Made by a program: the position numbers and the translations under genes. This document shows positions 52,893 through 61,601 of a stretch of DNA of 64,000 nucleotides, piece after piece. Origin of the DNA: Saccharopolyspora dendranthemae (lineage in GTDB: Bacteria; Actinomycetota; Actinomycetes; Mycobacteriales; Pseudonocardiaceae); the NCBI RefSeq assembly GCF_007829955.1, contig NZ_VIWX01000003.1, positions 496,001 through 560,000 on the forward strand. The letters are read 5' to 3'. The notes under the pieces are model-generated. The model saw nothing but the letters and a program-made list of their open reading frames with translations. It did not search any database and was not told the DNA's origin. Numbering within the stretch: position 1 is the first letter of the stretch; every line of letters begins with the position of its first letter.

Positions 52893-53519
52893 TCAGAAGT
52901 CCGCGGTGATGCAGGCCAGACGCCCGCCGGCCGTGCCCGCCTTGCCGGCCTCGGTGTGGGTGTGGGTCTCGTGGATGACCACGGACTGGGCGTCCTCGCG
53001 CGTGGCCAGGGCCCAGGTGCCCTCGGCGGTGGTGCTGGCGTTGCCCTGGGCGTCGGTGTGGAAGTCCAGCCAGACCTCGTTCTGCGGGTTGGCGAAGGCC
53101 GGGTCGACCGACGGCTTCACCGGGTCGGCCTTCTCCTGGTAGTGCGACCCGGCGTCCTCGCCGGTCGCGCCGCAGGGCTTGACGTGCACGTGCCCGCCGT
53201 AGGCGCGGTTCGGCTGCAGTCCCTTGACCTCGACGGTCACCTTGTTCTTGCCGTCGGCGCTGGAGGAGGCCACGTTGATCTGGCCACCGACCGGCACCTG
53301 GTCCGGCTTGTAGGTGATGGCCTTGGCGGTCGGCGAGAAGTTCTCGAACGAGCCGGAGGTCTGCTTGCCCGCAGCGGACTGACCCTGGGCGGGAGCCTGC
53401 GGGGCGTTCTCGTGCTGCGCGTGCTCGGCCGAGTCGCCTCCGCCGCAACCGGCGACCAAGGCGCCGGCGGTGCACAGGCTCAGGATCGAACCGAGCAGTC
53501 GCGTCCGCTGCTGAAGCAT
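52893..53519 (-). CDS. sodC: Cu/Zn superoxide dismutase, lipoprotein
   Basis: 208 residues. The lipobox LVAGCGGG marks a lipoprotein facing the outside. Metal ligands are recognisable: GGHVHVKPC, the SHYQ and WLDFHTDAQGN His residues, and VVIHETHTH. The disulfide partners are probably the Cys in KPC and in LACI. The Gly/Gln/Ala-rich linker (~25-60) tethers the domain. It detoxifies superoxide at the cell surface. ATG at 53519. Confidence 0.93.
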   Translation of the reverse strand: MLQQRTRLLGSILSLCTAGALVAGCGGGDSAEHAQHENAPQAPAQGQSAAGKQTSGSFENFSPTAKAITYKPDQVPVGGQINVASSSADGKNKVTVEVKGLQPNRAYGGHVHVKPCGATGEDAGSHYQEKADPVKPSVDPAFANPQNEVWLDFHTDAQGNASTTAEGTWALATREDAQSVVIHETHTHTEAGKAGTAGGRLACITADF

Positions 53520-53932
53520 GAGTATCTGTCCTTAGTGGTTGCCGACGGATCGGCGCCGTTTCTGCCCGCACGAGGGGTCCAGGACCGTGCCTGTTCACCG
53601 GCTGCGCGGGCAATGCCTTCCCTGGGAATTTGATCCTATGTGCCCAAGGTTGCGTTCCAGCATCGCAGGGGCCACGCGGAAGTTGTCCTTCCGGTTGCAC
53701 CGGAATCGGATCGCAGCTCGACACGATCAAGCGGCCCGCGGAGAGGTTTTCGTCACCCGTCGGAACACTGAGTCCACAGTGGATGGATATGGCCGGACCG
53801 TTCGAGCGAGTGGTCGATCGCGCTGGTCCGGACGGTCCATCGGGGGCAGGGGCGTTGCGGATGGCCCGCGATCTCCCTAACCTGTTACTCGAAGTAACAT
53901 GTGTGTGCTCGGTGTCCCCTGAGGAGGTCGCG
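53520..53932. promoter_or_regulatory. 413-base region between sodC and the 99-residue gene, with promoter and palindromic operator
   Basis: For the rightward gene a promoter reads TTGCGG (53855-53860), 17 bases, TAACCT (53878-53883). A perfect 17-base palindrome TGTTACT-CGA-AGTAACA (53883-53899) overlaps the expected transcription start, so a dimeric repressor could block initiation. The rest, including the sodC promoter on the minus strand, shows no further clear element. Confidence 0.6.
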
Positions 53933-54232
53933 ATGCCGGTCCCCGAGGCGTTCTCGAAGCTGGTCGACAGCACGGTCGCGCAGACGGCGAAGTTCTACGA
54001 GCAGGTTCGCGGCGACGCGTCCGAGCACGTCGCGCGGTTCTCCGGACGAGCCGCGGGCTGGACGGATCACGCGGGCGCGGTGGCGGTCGAGTTCACCGAG
54101 GACGCCGCGATCAAGGCGGCTGCCGTGAGTCGGTCCGCGGCGGACAAGGTCGCCGGCGCCACCAGCGGACTCGCCGAGAACGTCGGCGAGCGCATCATCC
54201 GCGTCGGCGAACGCCTCACCCGCCGCGACTGA
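53933..54232 (+). CDS. Small helical protein of unknown function
   Basis: 99 residues, predicted entirely helical with many Ala and alternating charges (DSTVAQTAKFYEQVRGDASEHVARFSG). It has no signal peptide. The layout is reminiscent of small phasin-like or apolipophorin-like amphipathic proteins, but no family is recognised. ATG at 53933 follows GAGGAGG. Its promoter carries a perfect 17-base palindrome. Confidence 0.7.
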   Translation: MPVPEAFSKLVDSTVAQTAKFYEQVRGDASEHVARFSGRAAGWTDHAGAVAVEFTEDAAIKAAAVSRSAADKVAGATSGLAENVGERIIRVGERLTRRD

Positions 54233-54295
54233 CCCAGGGATCCGAGCCGAACCCCGTCGAGGACAGCGGTTCTCAGCGGGATGAGGTGCGCGCGA

Positions 54296-55456
54296 TCAGG
54301 CGTTCTTCTCGGCGTCGATCACGCGGCTCACCGATTCCGCGTCGCGGCCGACGACGGTCGTGCCCTCGGACGCGGTGATGATCGGCCGCTGGATCAGCTT
54401 CGGGTTCTCGCTCATCAACCGCAGCCAGTCGGCCCGGTGCGCGGAATCCTTCGGCAGCTCGCGGAGTCCCAGCTCCTTCGCGACGGCCTCGCCGGTGCGC
54501 GCGATGTCCCAGGGTTCCAGCCCCAGCCGCTCCAGCACCGCTTCGAGCTCGGCGACGGACGGAGGGTCCTCCAGGTATCGCCGCACGGTGTACCCGGCTC
54601 CGACGGCGTCGAGCTCACCGACGGCGGAACGGCACTTCGAGCACTGCGGATTGACCCAGATCTCCATCACACCACCCAGCCTAGGACGCGCCGCGTTCCC
54701 GGACGCGGCCCAGGTGATCGGGTGCCCCTTGTAGGCGGCGAGCACGTCGCGCACGTCGCCGGTCATCCGGATCGAGCCCTCGTCCATCCAGATCGCCTTC
54801 GTGCACAGCTCCAGCAGGAGTTCGTCGGAGTGCGAGGCGAACACCAGCATTCCGGAGCGCTCGACCAGGTCCACCATGCGCTGCCGCGCTTTCGCGATGA
54901 AGGCCGCGTCGACGGCGCCCAGCCCCTCGTCGAGGATCAGGATCTCCGGGTCGATGGTGGTGACCACGCCGAGGGCCAGCCGCACGCGCATGCCCGCGGA
55001 GTAGGTCCGCAGCGGCATGTGCAGGTAGTCGCCCAGCTCGGTGAAGTCCGCGATGTCGTCGGCGCGTTCCTGCATCTGCTTGCGGGTCATCCCGAGGAAC
55101 AGGCCGCGGATGACGATGTTCTCGTGGCCCGAGACCTCGGGGTCCATCCCGACGCCGAGGTCGAAGACCGGCGCGACCTTGCCCCGGATCCGGGCGGTTC
55201 CGCGGGTGGGTTCGTAGATGCCGGACAGCAGGCGCAGCAGCGTCGACTTACCCGCTCCGTTGTGCCCGACGAGCGCGACGCGGTCGCCGTCGCGCAGTGA
55301 GAGCGTGACGCCGCGCAGCGCCTCGATGACGGGCACCTTGGCGTCGGTCCCGATCTTGCCGCCGACCTTCCCGAAGACCTTCTTCTTCAGCGAGCGCGTC
55401 TTCGCGTCGAAGATCGGGAAATCGACGTAGGCGTCGCGCACCTCGATGTTCACCAC
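54296..55456 (-). CDS. Polysaccharide-export-type ABC ATPase fused in frame to an ArsC/Spx-like domain
   Basis: 386 residues. Residues ~1-250 are an ABC ATPase of the Wzt/TagH polysaccharide-export group: Walker A GHNGAGKSTLL, RGKVAPVFDLGVG, signature TYSAGMRVRLAL, Walker B LILDEGLGAVD. A 17-residue linker leads without stop into ~120 residues of an ArsC-family thioredoxin fold: MEIWVNPQCSKCRSAV (Cys-x-x-Cys), IQRPII and late Arg. Normally these are two proteins. No stop or good ribosome site separates them, so either a real fusion or loss of a stop is likely. GTG at 55456 follows GAGAGG. No permease gene is adjacent. Confidence 0.8.
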   Translation of the reverse strand: MVNIEVRDAYVDFPIFDAKTRSLKKKVFGKVGGKIGTDAKVPVIEALRGVTLSLRDGDRVALVGHNGAGKSTLLRLLSGIYEPTRGTARIRGKVAPVFDLGVGMDPEVSGHENIVIRGLFLGMTRKQMQERADDIADFTELGDYLHMPLRTYSAGMRVRLALGVVTTIDPEILILDEGLGAVDAAFIAKARQRMVDLVERSGMLVFASHSDELLLELCTKAIWMDEGSIRMTGDVRDVLAAYKGHPITWAASGNAARPRLGGVMEIWVNPQCSKCRSAVGELDAVGAGYTVRRYLEDPPSVAELEAVLERLGLEPWDIARTGEAVAKELGLRELPKDSAHRADWLRLMSENPKLIQRPIITASEGTTVVGRDAESVSRVIDAEKNA

Positions 55457-55475
55457 GGCGTGACCTCTCTCCCAA

Positions 55476-55501
55476 ATGAGAATGGAAATTATCATTCCCA
55501 T
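55476..55501. promoter_or_regulatory. Palindromic operator between ABC-ArsC and TetR genes
   Basis: ATGAGAATGG - AAATTA - TCATTCCCAT: 8 of 10 positions pair. It lies 20 bases before the ABC gene start and 37 before the TetR gene, an expected site for autoregulation and control of the divergent gene. Confidence 0.65.
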
Positions 55502-55537
55502 ATCGTCGGTGAGAAGGCGGGCGGTAGCGTCAGGGCG

Positions 55538-56152
55538 ATGAGCGCCCCGCACTTCCGGCCTCCGCAGCAGGCCCGCAGCCGAGAGACCTTGCAGAAGGTG
55601 CTGACCTCGGCCGAGCACGTCCTCGCCGTCGGCGGCATCGAGGACTTCACCGTCGCGGCCGTCGCGGAGCGGTCGGGGATGTCGGTGGGCGCCATCTACC
55701 GCCGCTTCAGCGGCAAGGAGCAGCTCCTCGAAGCCGTGAAGGACCAGCTCCTCGAACAGCTGGAAACCGATGTGTCGCAGGCTCTCCGGTCAGCGGAACC
55801 GGGACTCGGCAGCGTGATCGGCGCCTTCACCGCCGCGATGGCCGGGGCCTTCTCCGGTCACACCCGGACCTTCCCCGCACTGCTCAGCGTCCAGTCGGTG
55901 GGAGGGGCCGAGCGCGGGTTGCAGGCGCTCGACGCTGTTCAGCGCGCACTCGTCGACGCCGTCGAACCGCACCTGGCCGAGGTCGTTCGGACCGAACCGC
56001 GTGCGGCCGTGCGCTTTTCCGCGCGCACCATCATCGGCTCCTGCGTGCACCGGGCCGCCAGCTGCGACACCTGGCCGGACGGTCTGACCTGGACCGACTG
56101 GGCGTCCCGGAGCGCGGAGATGGCCTTGGCGGACTTGACCTCTCGCGATTGA
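55538..56152 (+). CDS. TetR-family repressor
   Basis: 204 residues. N-terminal helix-turn-helix (ARSRETLQKVLTSAEHVLA, TVAAVAERSGMSVGAIYRRF) and a helical ligand domain. ATG at 55538. It is divergent from the ABC-ArsC gene and the shared palindrome suggests it controls that gene; the ligand is unknown. Confidence 0.9.
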   Translation: MSAPHFRPPQQARSRETLQKVLTSAEHVLAVGGIEDFTVAAVAERSGMSVGAIYRRFSGKEQLLEAVKDQLLEQLETDVSQALRSAEPGLGSVIGAFTAAMAGAFSGHTRTFPALLSVQSVGGAERGLQALDAVQRALVDAVEPHLAEVVRTEPRAAVRFSARTIIGSCVHRAASCDTWPDGLTWTDWASRSAEMALADLTSRD

Positions 56153-56157
56153 GGGGC

Positions 56158-56952
56158 TCAGGCGCGGGACCAGAGGTCCAGCAGCGCGCGGTTGACCTGG
56201 TCCGGTTCCTGGACGTGCGGGTAGAAGCCGGGGACCGTCAGCAGGTCCGCGCCGATGCGCTCGGCGAGGACCTGGGCGGCGATGGTGAGCGGTTCGCCCG
56301 CGAGGCGCCGGTACGCCTCCGGTGCGCTCGCCCAGTCGCCGACGACCACGAGCGAGGGCCAGTCGGCGTCGGCGATCGGCCCGAGCTCGACGGCGGCGTC
56401 CCAGCAGGGCCGTTCGCCCATGCTCGTGCGTGCTGCGCGGAGGCGCTCGGGCGTCGCTTCCGGCGATGGCATGCCGACGCTGCTGGTGGCGAGGGCCAAG
56501 TAGTCCTCCGCGCTCATGTCCGCAGGCAGCGAGCCGGTGGCCGCGCGGTTGCGGGCGAGGCATTCCGCGATCACCGGGTGCTCCTCGGCGACGCGCAGCG
56601 ATCCCGGCTGGATGAGGCACAGCGAGCGGACGAGGTCGGGGCGCCGGGAAGCGGCCAGCAGCGCGGCCACACCGCCGTAGGAGTGCCCGACCAGGTGCGC
56701 CCCCTCGCCCAGCAGCGAGACGACGTCGGCGGCGTCGACCTCGTAGTCGGTCCGGTGCGGGCCGTCGAGATCCGGGCTGCCGCCGTGACCGCGCCGGTCC
56801 ACCAGCAGGAGCCGGCGGCTCGCGGCCAGCGCCCGCTGGCGGCCGAAGCCGTAGAGGTCGTCGTCGCCCCAGGCGAGCACGCCGTGGACGAACACCGCGG
56901 GCGGTTCGGCGGCACCGGGATCGGCCAGGACCGTCACGTTCAGCTCGGTCAT
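56158..56952 (-). CDS. Alpha/beta hydrolase
   Basis: 264 residues with HGVLAWGDDDLYGF, the nucleophile elbow LVGHSYGGVAAL (Ser) and late His in GFYPHVQEPD. It resembles general esterases; substrate unknown. ATG at 56952. It is convergent with the TetR gene, with stops five bases apart, and divergent from the FolP2-like gene. Confidence 0.87.
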   Translation of the reverse strand: MTELNVTVLADPGAAEPPAVFVHGVLAWGDDDLYGFGRQRALAASRRLLLVDRRGHGGSPDLDGPHRTDYEVDAADVVSLLGEGAHLVGHSYGGVAALLAASRRPDLVRSLCLIQPGSLRVAEEHPVIAECLARNRAATGSLPADMSAEDYLALATSSVGMPSPEATPERLRAARTSMGERPCWDAAVELGPIADADWPSLVVVGDWASAPEAYRRLAGEPLTIAAQVLAERIGADLLTVPGFYPHVQEPDQVNRALLDLWSRA

Positions 56953-57066
56953 GCGCCTGATCGAAGCAGGATCGACGCCGGGCGCGCACCGTCATCGGCT
57001 CAGATCAGGCCGATTCGGTTCGGTAGGCTCGGCGACCTCGCGGAGTTTTCCCAGTTAGGGGGCCGG

Positions 57067-57933
57067 ATGCCTGAGTTGGCCTTTCGAGGTCGTGCGGTGG
57101 TCAGCGACCGGGCGCTGATCATGGCGATCGTCAACCGCACGCCGGATTCGTTCTACGACCACGGCGCGACCTTCGAGGAGGGCCGGGCGCGGACGGCGAT
57201 CGCGAGCGCGGTCGCCGAGGGCGCCGATGTCCTGGACATCGGGGGGATCCCGGCGAGCCCGGGACCCGAGGTGACGGTCGAGGAGGAGATCCGCCGGGTG
57301 CTGCCGACCCTGGAGTGGGCGCGCGCGGAGTTCCCGGACCTGATCATCAGCATCGACACCTACCGGCACGAGGTCGCCGACCGGGTCTGCCAGGCCGGGG
57401 CGGACCTGCTCAACGACACCTGGCAGGGCGCCGACCCCGAGATGCTCGACGTGGCCGCGCAGTACGGCGCCGGCTACGTCTGCTCGCACACCGGTGGGCT
57501 GGAGCCGCGAACGGATCCCTCGCGCCCGCACTACGAGGACGTCGTCGCCGACGTCATCGACCAGACGACGAAGCTCGCCGAGCGGGCGGTGTCCCTCGGC
57601 GTTCCGCGCGAGGGCGTGCTGATCGACCCGGCGATCGACTTCGGCAAGAACACCTACCAGTCCCTGGAGATCCTCCGCAGGCTGCCGGAGCTGGTGGACA
57701 CCGGCTGGCCGGTGCTCATGGCGATGAGCAACAAGAACGTGGTGGGCGAGTCGCTGGCCGTGGAGCTGGACGACCGTGTGACCGGCACGCTCGCCGCGAC
57801 CGCGCTGGCAGCTCAGCAGGGCGCGGTCATGTTCCGGGCCCACCAGGTCCGCGAAACCCGCCACACCCTGGAAATGGTCGCGACCATCGACGGCCGACGA
57901 GCACCCGCGCGCGTGGAGAGGTACGTGGACTGA
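57067..57933 (+). CDS. folP2: Dihydropteroate synthase-like protein (FolP2 type)
   Basis: 288 residues of the pterin-binding TIM-barrel. ALIMAIVNRTPDSFYDHGAT, DVLDIGGIPASPGPEV, IDPAIDFGKNTYQSLEIL and VLMAMSNKNVVGE align with mycobacterial FolP2. FolP2 lacks ordinary dihydropteroate synthase activity in mycobacteria and its role is unresolved (family knowledge). ATG at 57067. Its stop overlaps the next gene start (TGATG), so it is coupled to a RibD-type reductase. Confidence 0.88.
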   Translation: MPELAFRGRAVVSDRALIMAIVNRTPDSFYDHGATFEEGRARTAIASAVAEGADVLDIGGIPASPGPEVTVEEEIRRVLPTLEWARAEFPDLIISIDTYRHEVADRVCQAGADLLNDTWQGADPEMLDVAAQYGAGYVCSHTGGLEPRTDPSRPHYEDVVADVIDQTTKLAERAVSLGVPREGVLIDPAIDFGKNTYQSLEILRRLPELVDTGWPVLMAMSNKNVVGESLAVELDDRVTGTLAATALAAQQGAVMFRAHQVRETRHTLEMVATIDGRRAPARVERYVD

Positions 57934-58676
57934 TGCATCGCTTGTGGCCCGCGGACGAAGCGGGAAGCGTCGACCGTCCGGAACTCGAACGCCTCTACGG
58001 CTACCCGGACGGCGATTCCCCGTGGCTGGCCGTGAACTTCGTGTCGAGCGTGGACGGCGCGGTCGAGATCGCCGGTCGCTCCGGCGGTCTGACGAACGCG
58101 GCGGACCGCGAGGTGTACCCGCTGGGCAGCCGGCTTTCGGACGTCATCCTCGTCGGCGCGAACACCGCCGTCATCGAGGAGTTCCGCGGCTTCGACCCCG
58201 ACGCGGACGAGATCGCGTTCCGCGAGCGCCACGGGCTCGACCCGATCACCCGCATCGCGGTCGTGACCTCCGGCGGGACGCTCCCGGCGGACGCACCGGT
58301 CATCACCGACGCCAAGGTCCCGACGATCGTGATCACCTGCCGCGCAGCGCCTCTCGAACTGCGCGAGCAGTGGCGGGCGGCCGGTGCCGAGGTGCTGGTC
58401 GCCGGGGAGTCCGAAGTGGACCTCGCGGCGGCGACGGCGGCCCTGGCCGAACGCGGTCTCCGCCGGATCCACTGCGACGGTGGGCCGCACCTGTTCGGCG
58501 CGCTGATCGAGGCGGGCGTGGTCGACGAGCTCCGGCTGACGCTCTCGCCGCTGCTGGTCTCCGGAGCGGCGGGGCGGATCGCGACGGGCACGGGCATCGA
58601 CCCGGCAGCGCTGACCCTCGACTCGGTGCTGCTCCAGGACGACACGCTGCTCCTGCGCTATCTGATCAAGCGCTGA
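57933..58676 (+). CDS. RibD C-terminal-type pyrimidine reductase
   Basis: 247 residues of the RibD reductase/DHFR-like fold: WLAVNFVSSVDGAVEIAGRSG, SDVILVGANTAVIEEFRG and RRIHCDGGPHLFGALIEAG. No deaminase domain is attached. A mycobacterial relative (Rv2671) reduces dihydrofolate and bypasses antifolates (recalled). Coupling to a FolP2-like gene suggests a folate- or pteridine-related step rather than riboflavin synthesis (inference). ATG at 57933 overlaps the FolP2 stop. Confidence 0.85.
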   Translation: MHRLWPADEAGSVDRPELERLYGYPDGDSPWLAVNFVSSVDGAVEIAGRSGGLTNAADREVYPLGSRLSDVILVGANTAVIEEFRGFDPDADEIAFRERHGLDPITRIAVVTSGGTLPADAPVITDAKVPTIVITCRAAPLELREQWRAAGAEVLVAGESEVDLAAATAALAERGLRRIHCDGGPHLFGALIEAGVVDELRLTLSPLLVSGAAGRIATGTGIDPAALTLDSVLLQDDTLLLRYLIKR

Positions 58677-58855
58677 CCTGGCCCCGCGTCCACCGATCGG
58701 CGAGGTGATCGACATCGCGTGGTCGCCCGGGGTGTGGTTCATCGGACCGGGTGACACTCGATCGGCCTGCAGGGTCTCCTTCAGGTTGCTGTTGTCCGTG
58801 CCGCTCCTAGGCTCCCAATCAGTCCGCTGGACCGAGACTTTGGAGGGCGACTCGC

Positions 58856-59062
58856 ATGGGAGACCTCGCTAGCAAGGTGGTCAAGGCCTACGAGGGCAAG
58901 AGCTTGGCGGAACTGGCAGACGCACCGGTGGGAGCGTTGCAGGGCGTCAGCGAATCCGACGCGGAGCAGCTCAATTCCGCCTTCGGCATCAAGACCGTCC
59001 GCGACCTCGGCACCAACAAGTACTTCCTCTGGGCGCAGTCGATCACCAAGCTCGCCGAGTAG
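58856..59062 (+). CDS. Small conserved protein, helix-hairpin-helix-like
   Basis: 68 residues: two or three short helices with GVSESDAEQLNSAFGIKTVRD, resembling a helix-hairpin-helix that binds nucleic acid or proteins. Known examples are uncharacterised actinobacterial small proteins. ATG at 58856 with GGAGGG ten bases upstream and its own terminator, so it is an independent gene. Confidence 0.75.
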   Translation: MGDLASKVVKAYEGKSLAELADAPVGALQGVSESDAEQLNSAFGIKTVRDLGTNKYFLWAQSITKLAE

Positions 59063-59086
59063 CACCACCACCCGCCAGGCGAACGG

Positions 59087-59116
59087 CCCCAGGTCTTCCG
59101 AGACCTGGGGTTCTTC
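59087..59116 (+). terminator. Terminator after the 68-residue gene
   Basis: CCCCAGGTCT - TCCG - AGACCTGGGG followed by TTCTTC, 25 bases past the stop. A classic tetraloop terminator. Confidence 0.92.
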
Positions 59117-59211
59117 GTGGGCGCACCCGCTGCGGGGGTGCCAGGCCGGGGTGGGCATCCTGATCGCGGGAGCGGTGCGGTGTCGGCGCTGCACGTGACG
59201 GAGGGTCTGCC

Positions 59212-60048
59212 GTGGGTTGGTTCGAAGCGGTCGTGCTGGGTTTGGTGCAGGGGCTGACCGAGTTCCTGCCGGTCTCCTCCAGCGCGCACGTGCGCGTCGT
59301 GGCTGCGTTCGCCGGGTGGGACGACCCGGGCGCGGCGTTCACCGCGGTGATCCAGATCGGGACGGAGCTGGCGATCCTCGCGTACTTCGCGAAGAAGATC
59401 GGCTCGATCCTGCGGAACTGGTTCCGGTCGTTCTACCGCCCTGAGCTCCGCCGCGATCCCGACGCCAGGATGGGGTGGCTGATCATCGTCGGCACGATCC
59501 CCGTGGTCGTGCTCGGTGTCCTGTTCGAGGACGCGATCGACTCCGCGTTCCGCGATCTCCGGTTGACCGCCCTGGTGCTGATCGGCTTCGGGCTGCTGCT
59601 CGGATGGGCCGACCGGTACGGCAGGAAGGAACGCACCCTCGACGACCTGAACGTTCCGCGCGGTCTCGCCTACGGCCTGGCTCAGGCGCTCGCCCTGATC
59701 CCCGGTGTGTCGCGCTCGGGCGGTACGACGACGGCGGGCCTGCTCATGGGCTACCGGCGCGCGGACGCCGCCGAGTACTCGTTCCTGCTGGCAGCACCGG
59801 CCGTGTTCGGGTCCGGGCTGTATAAGCTGACCGACATCGGCGCGGGCAACGCCCCGGCCTGGGGACCCACGCTCGTGGCGACGCTGGTGTCCTTCGTGGT
59901 CGGGTACGCGGTCGTCGCCTGGCTCATGGCCTACATCAAGCGCGGCACCTTCGTGCCGTTCGTCGTCTACCGCGTCATCCTCGGCCTGGTGATCCTGGCC
60001 CTGGTCTTCACGGGCGTCCTCGACCCCGCATCAGGTCCTGCCACCTGA
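59212..60048 (+). CDS. uppP: Undecaprenyl-diphosphatase
   Basis: 278 residues, seven to eight membrane helices. Family motifs are GLVQGLTEFLPVSSSAH (acidic and His active-site region) and IPGVSRSGGTTTAG. It recycles undecaprenyl diphosphate for cell-wall synthesis and gives bacitracin tolerance. GTG at 59212 follows GGAGGG. It stands alone, convergent with the metallo-hydrolase by three bases. Confidence 0.95.
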   Translation: MGWFEAVVLGLVQGLTEFLPVSSSAHVRVVAAFAGWDDPGAAFTAVIQIGTELAILAYFAKKIGSILRNWFRSFYRPELRRDPDARMGWLIIVGTIPVVVLGVLFEDAIDSAFRDLRLTALVLIGFGLLLGWADRYGRKERTLDDLNVPRGLAYGLAQALALIPGVSRSGGTTTAGLLMGYRRADAAEYSFLLAAPAVFGSGLYKLTDIGAGNAPAWGPTLVATLVSFVVGYAVVAWLMAYIKRGTFVPFVVYRVILGLVILALVFTGVLDPASGPAT

Positions 60049-60051
60049 TCT

Positions 60052-61032
60052 CTAGAGCGGCGGCAGCGGTGCCCAGGCACCGATGGTGAACCCGCTCTCG
60101 TCCTGCGGGGTGATCGTCATCGCGCCCTGGCCCGCGTAGTGGGCGGGGAAGATCGTGGCCCCGGTTCGAGCGGCCCGTCCGAGGACGTCGTGCCGGGCGC
60201 GGCGCGCTTCGTCCCGGTCGAGATCGAAGGCGCAGGCGTCATCCGTGCGCGGGACCTGCACCGGGCTGTGGGTCAGGTCGCCGACGAACACGGCACCGTC
60301 GCCGGCTTCGAGCCAGAGGACGGACGATCCGGGCGTGTGCCCGGACGCGCGTTCGAGCCGGAGGGCGGGGGCGAGCCGCAGCTCGTCGTCCCAGGTCTCC
60401 AGCTGACCGGCCTCGTCGATGGGCGCCACGCTGTCGGCGTACACGAGCCGGCTGCCCTCGAAGCGGCGCCGCTCGTCCTCGGTCGTCGGCGCCCGCATCC
60501 GGTCGGCGTTCTCCGGGCGGAAGTGCTCCCGGTCGCGCGCGGGAACGACGTAGCGGGCGTTCGGGAAGGTCGGCACCCACGCGCCGTCGGCCAGCGTGGT
60601 GTTCCAGCCGACGTGGTCGTAGTGGATGTGGGTGTTGACGACGCACGTGACCGCGTTCCGGTCGATGCCCGCGCTGTCGAGGCGCGCGAGGAAGTCGGTC
60701 TGGAGGTGCGAGAAGACCGGGATCTGCGGGCGATCGCGATCGTTGCCCACACCCGTGTCCACGAGGATCGTCTCGCCGGCGCCCTCGATCACCCAGGTCT
60801 GGATCGCCGCCCGGTAGCTCTCCCCGTCGAGGTGGGACGGGACGAGCCAGTCCTCGTTCTCCGCCCAGTACGACGCGGGCGTGTCGGGCAGCACCTTGCT
60901 CACCGGCGCGATCGGCCCGACCCACTCGACGACGCGCCGCACCTCGTACGGGCCGAACCTCAACGCAGAACTCACACGAGGACCAACCGGCGCCCGCCGA
61001 TCGGTATTCCCGCCACGGCGGGGATTGTCCAT
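60052..61032 (-). CDS. Metallo-beta-lactamase-fold hydrolase
   Basis: 326 residues with VNTHIHYDHVGWN (HxHxDH), RASGHTPGSSVLWLE and VFVGDLTHSPVQ, FPAHYAG: all dinuclear zinc ligands present. It resembles AHL-lactonase/quorum-quenching-type and related hydrolases, but no specific substrate can be assigned. ATG at 61032; the first ~25 residues are poorly conserved and a GTG at 60975 is an alternative start. Confidence 0.87.
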   Translation of the reverse strand: MDNPRRGGNTDRRAPVGPRVSSALRFGPYEVRRVVEWVGPIAPVSKVLPDTPASYWAENEDWLVPSHLDGESYRAAIQTWVIEGAGETILVDTGVGNDRDRPQIPVFSHLQTDFLARLDSAGIDRNAVTCVVNTHIHYDHVGWNTTLADGAWVPTFPNARYVVPARDREHFRPENADRMRAPTTEDERRRFEGSRLVYADSVAPIDEAGQLETWDDELRLAPALRLERASGHTPGSSVLWLEAGDGAVFVGDLTHSPVQVPRTDDACAFDLDRDEARRARHDVLGRAARTGATIFPAHYAGQGAMTITPQDESGFTIGAWAPLPPL

Positions 61033-61155
61033 TGTGGACTTGCTTCCGGGCAGGAGCGAACGGGAAGCGGCGTTCGCGCACGTCGGATCGGTAGTGTGGG
61101 CGTTGGCGCACAGGTCTGTGGAAGGCGTGGGTCACCGGCGGGAAGGGGTGTCGAG

Positions 61156-61455
61156 ATGGCCGAGAAGCAGGGCCCGCGACCGCTGGTCGTGACGATCGGC
61201 AACAAGGAGCTGATGCTCCGCAGGCGCTACGAGGTGCTGAGCATCAGCAACGACATCCTGGTCGCGGTCTGGTTCGTCGTCGGCAGCATCTTGTTCTTCT
61301 CCCCGGAGACCGCCGAGGCCGGCACGTGGTTCTTCCTGTTGGGAAGTATCGAGCTGCTGATCCGCCCCGCGATCCGGCTCAGCAGGAACGTGCACATGGG
61401 CCGTGTCCGCTCCGCCGACCTCCACGCCCCAGGCGCCGAAGTCCAGGAGTTCTGA
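61156..61455 (+). CDS. YrhK-domain membrane protein
   Basis: 99 residues with two hydrophobic helices (ISNDILVAVWFVVGSILFF and TWFFLLGSIELLIRPAIR), the paired-helix YrhK domain. The role is unknown. ATG at 61156 with GGAAGGGG upstream. Divergent from the metallo-hydrolase. Confidence 0.75.
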   Translation: MAEKQGPRPLVVTIGNKELMLRRRYEVLSISNDILVAVWFVVGSILFFSPETAEAGTWFFLLGSIELLIRPAIRLSRNVHMGRVRSADLHAPGAEVQEF

Positions 61456-61601
61456 CCGAAAGCCCCCGATGAGCTCGATCTTCACAACGCTCATGTCGGA
61501 ACTCACGTGCGAATGATCGCCAGTCGTGCAAGGTCGGCGCGCTTTGGACGTCCTGCGGCCCGGCCTCTCCTGATGGTGGCCGGACCGCGATCGAGGGTGA
61601 G

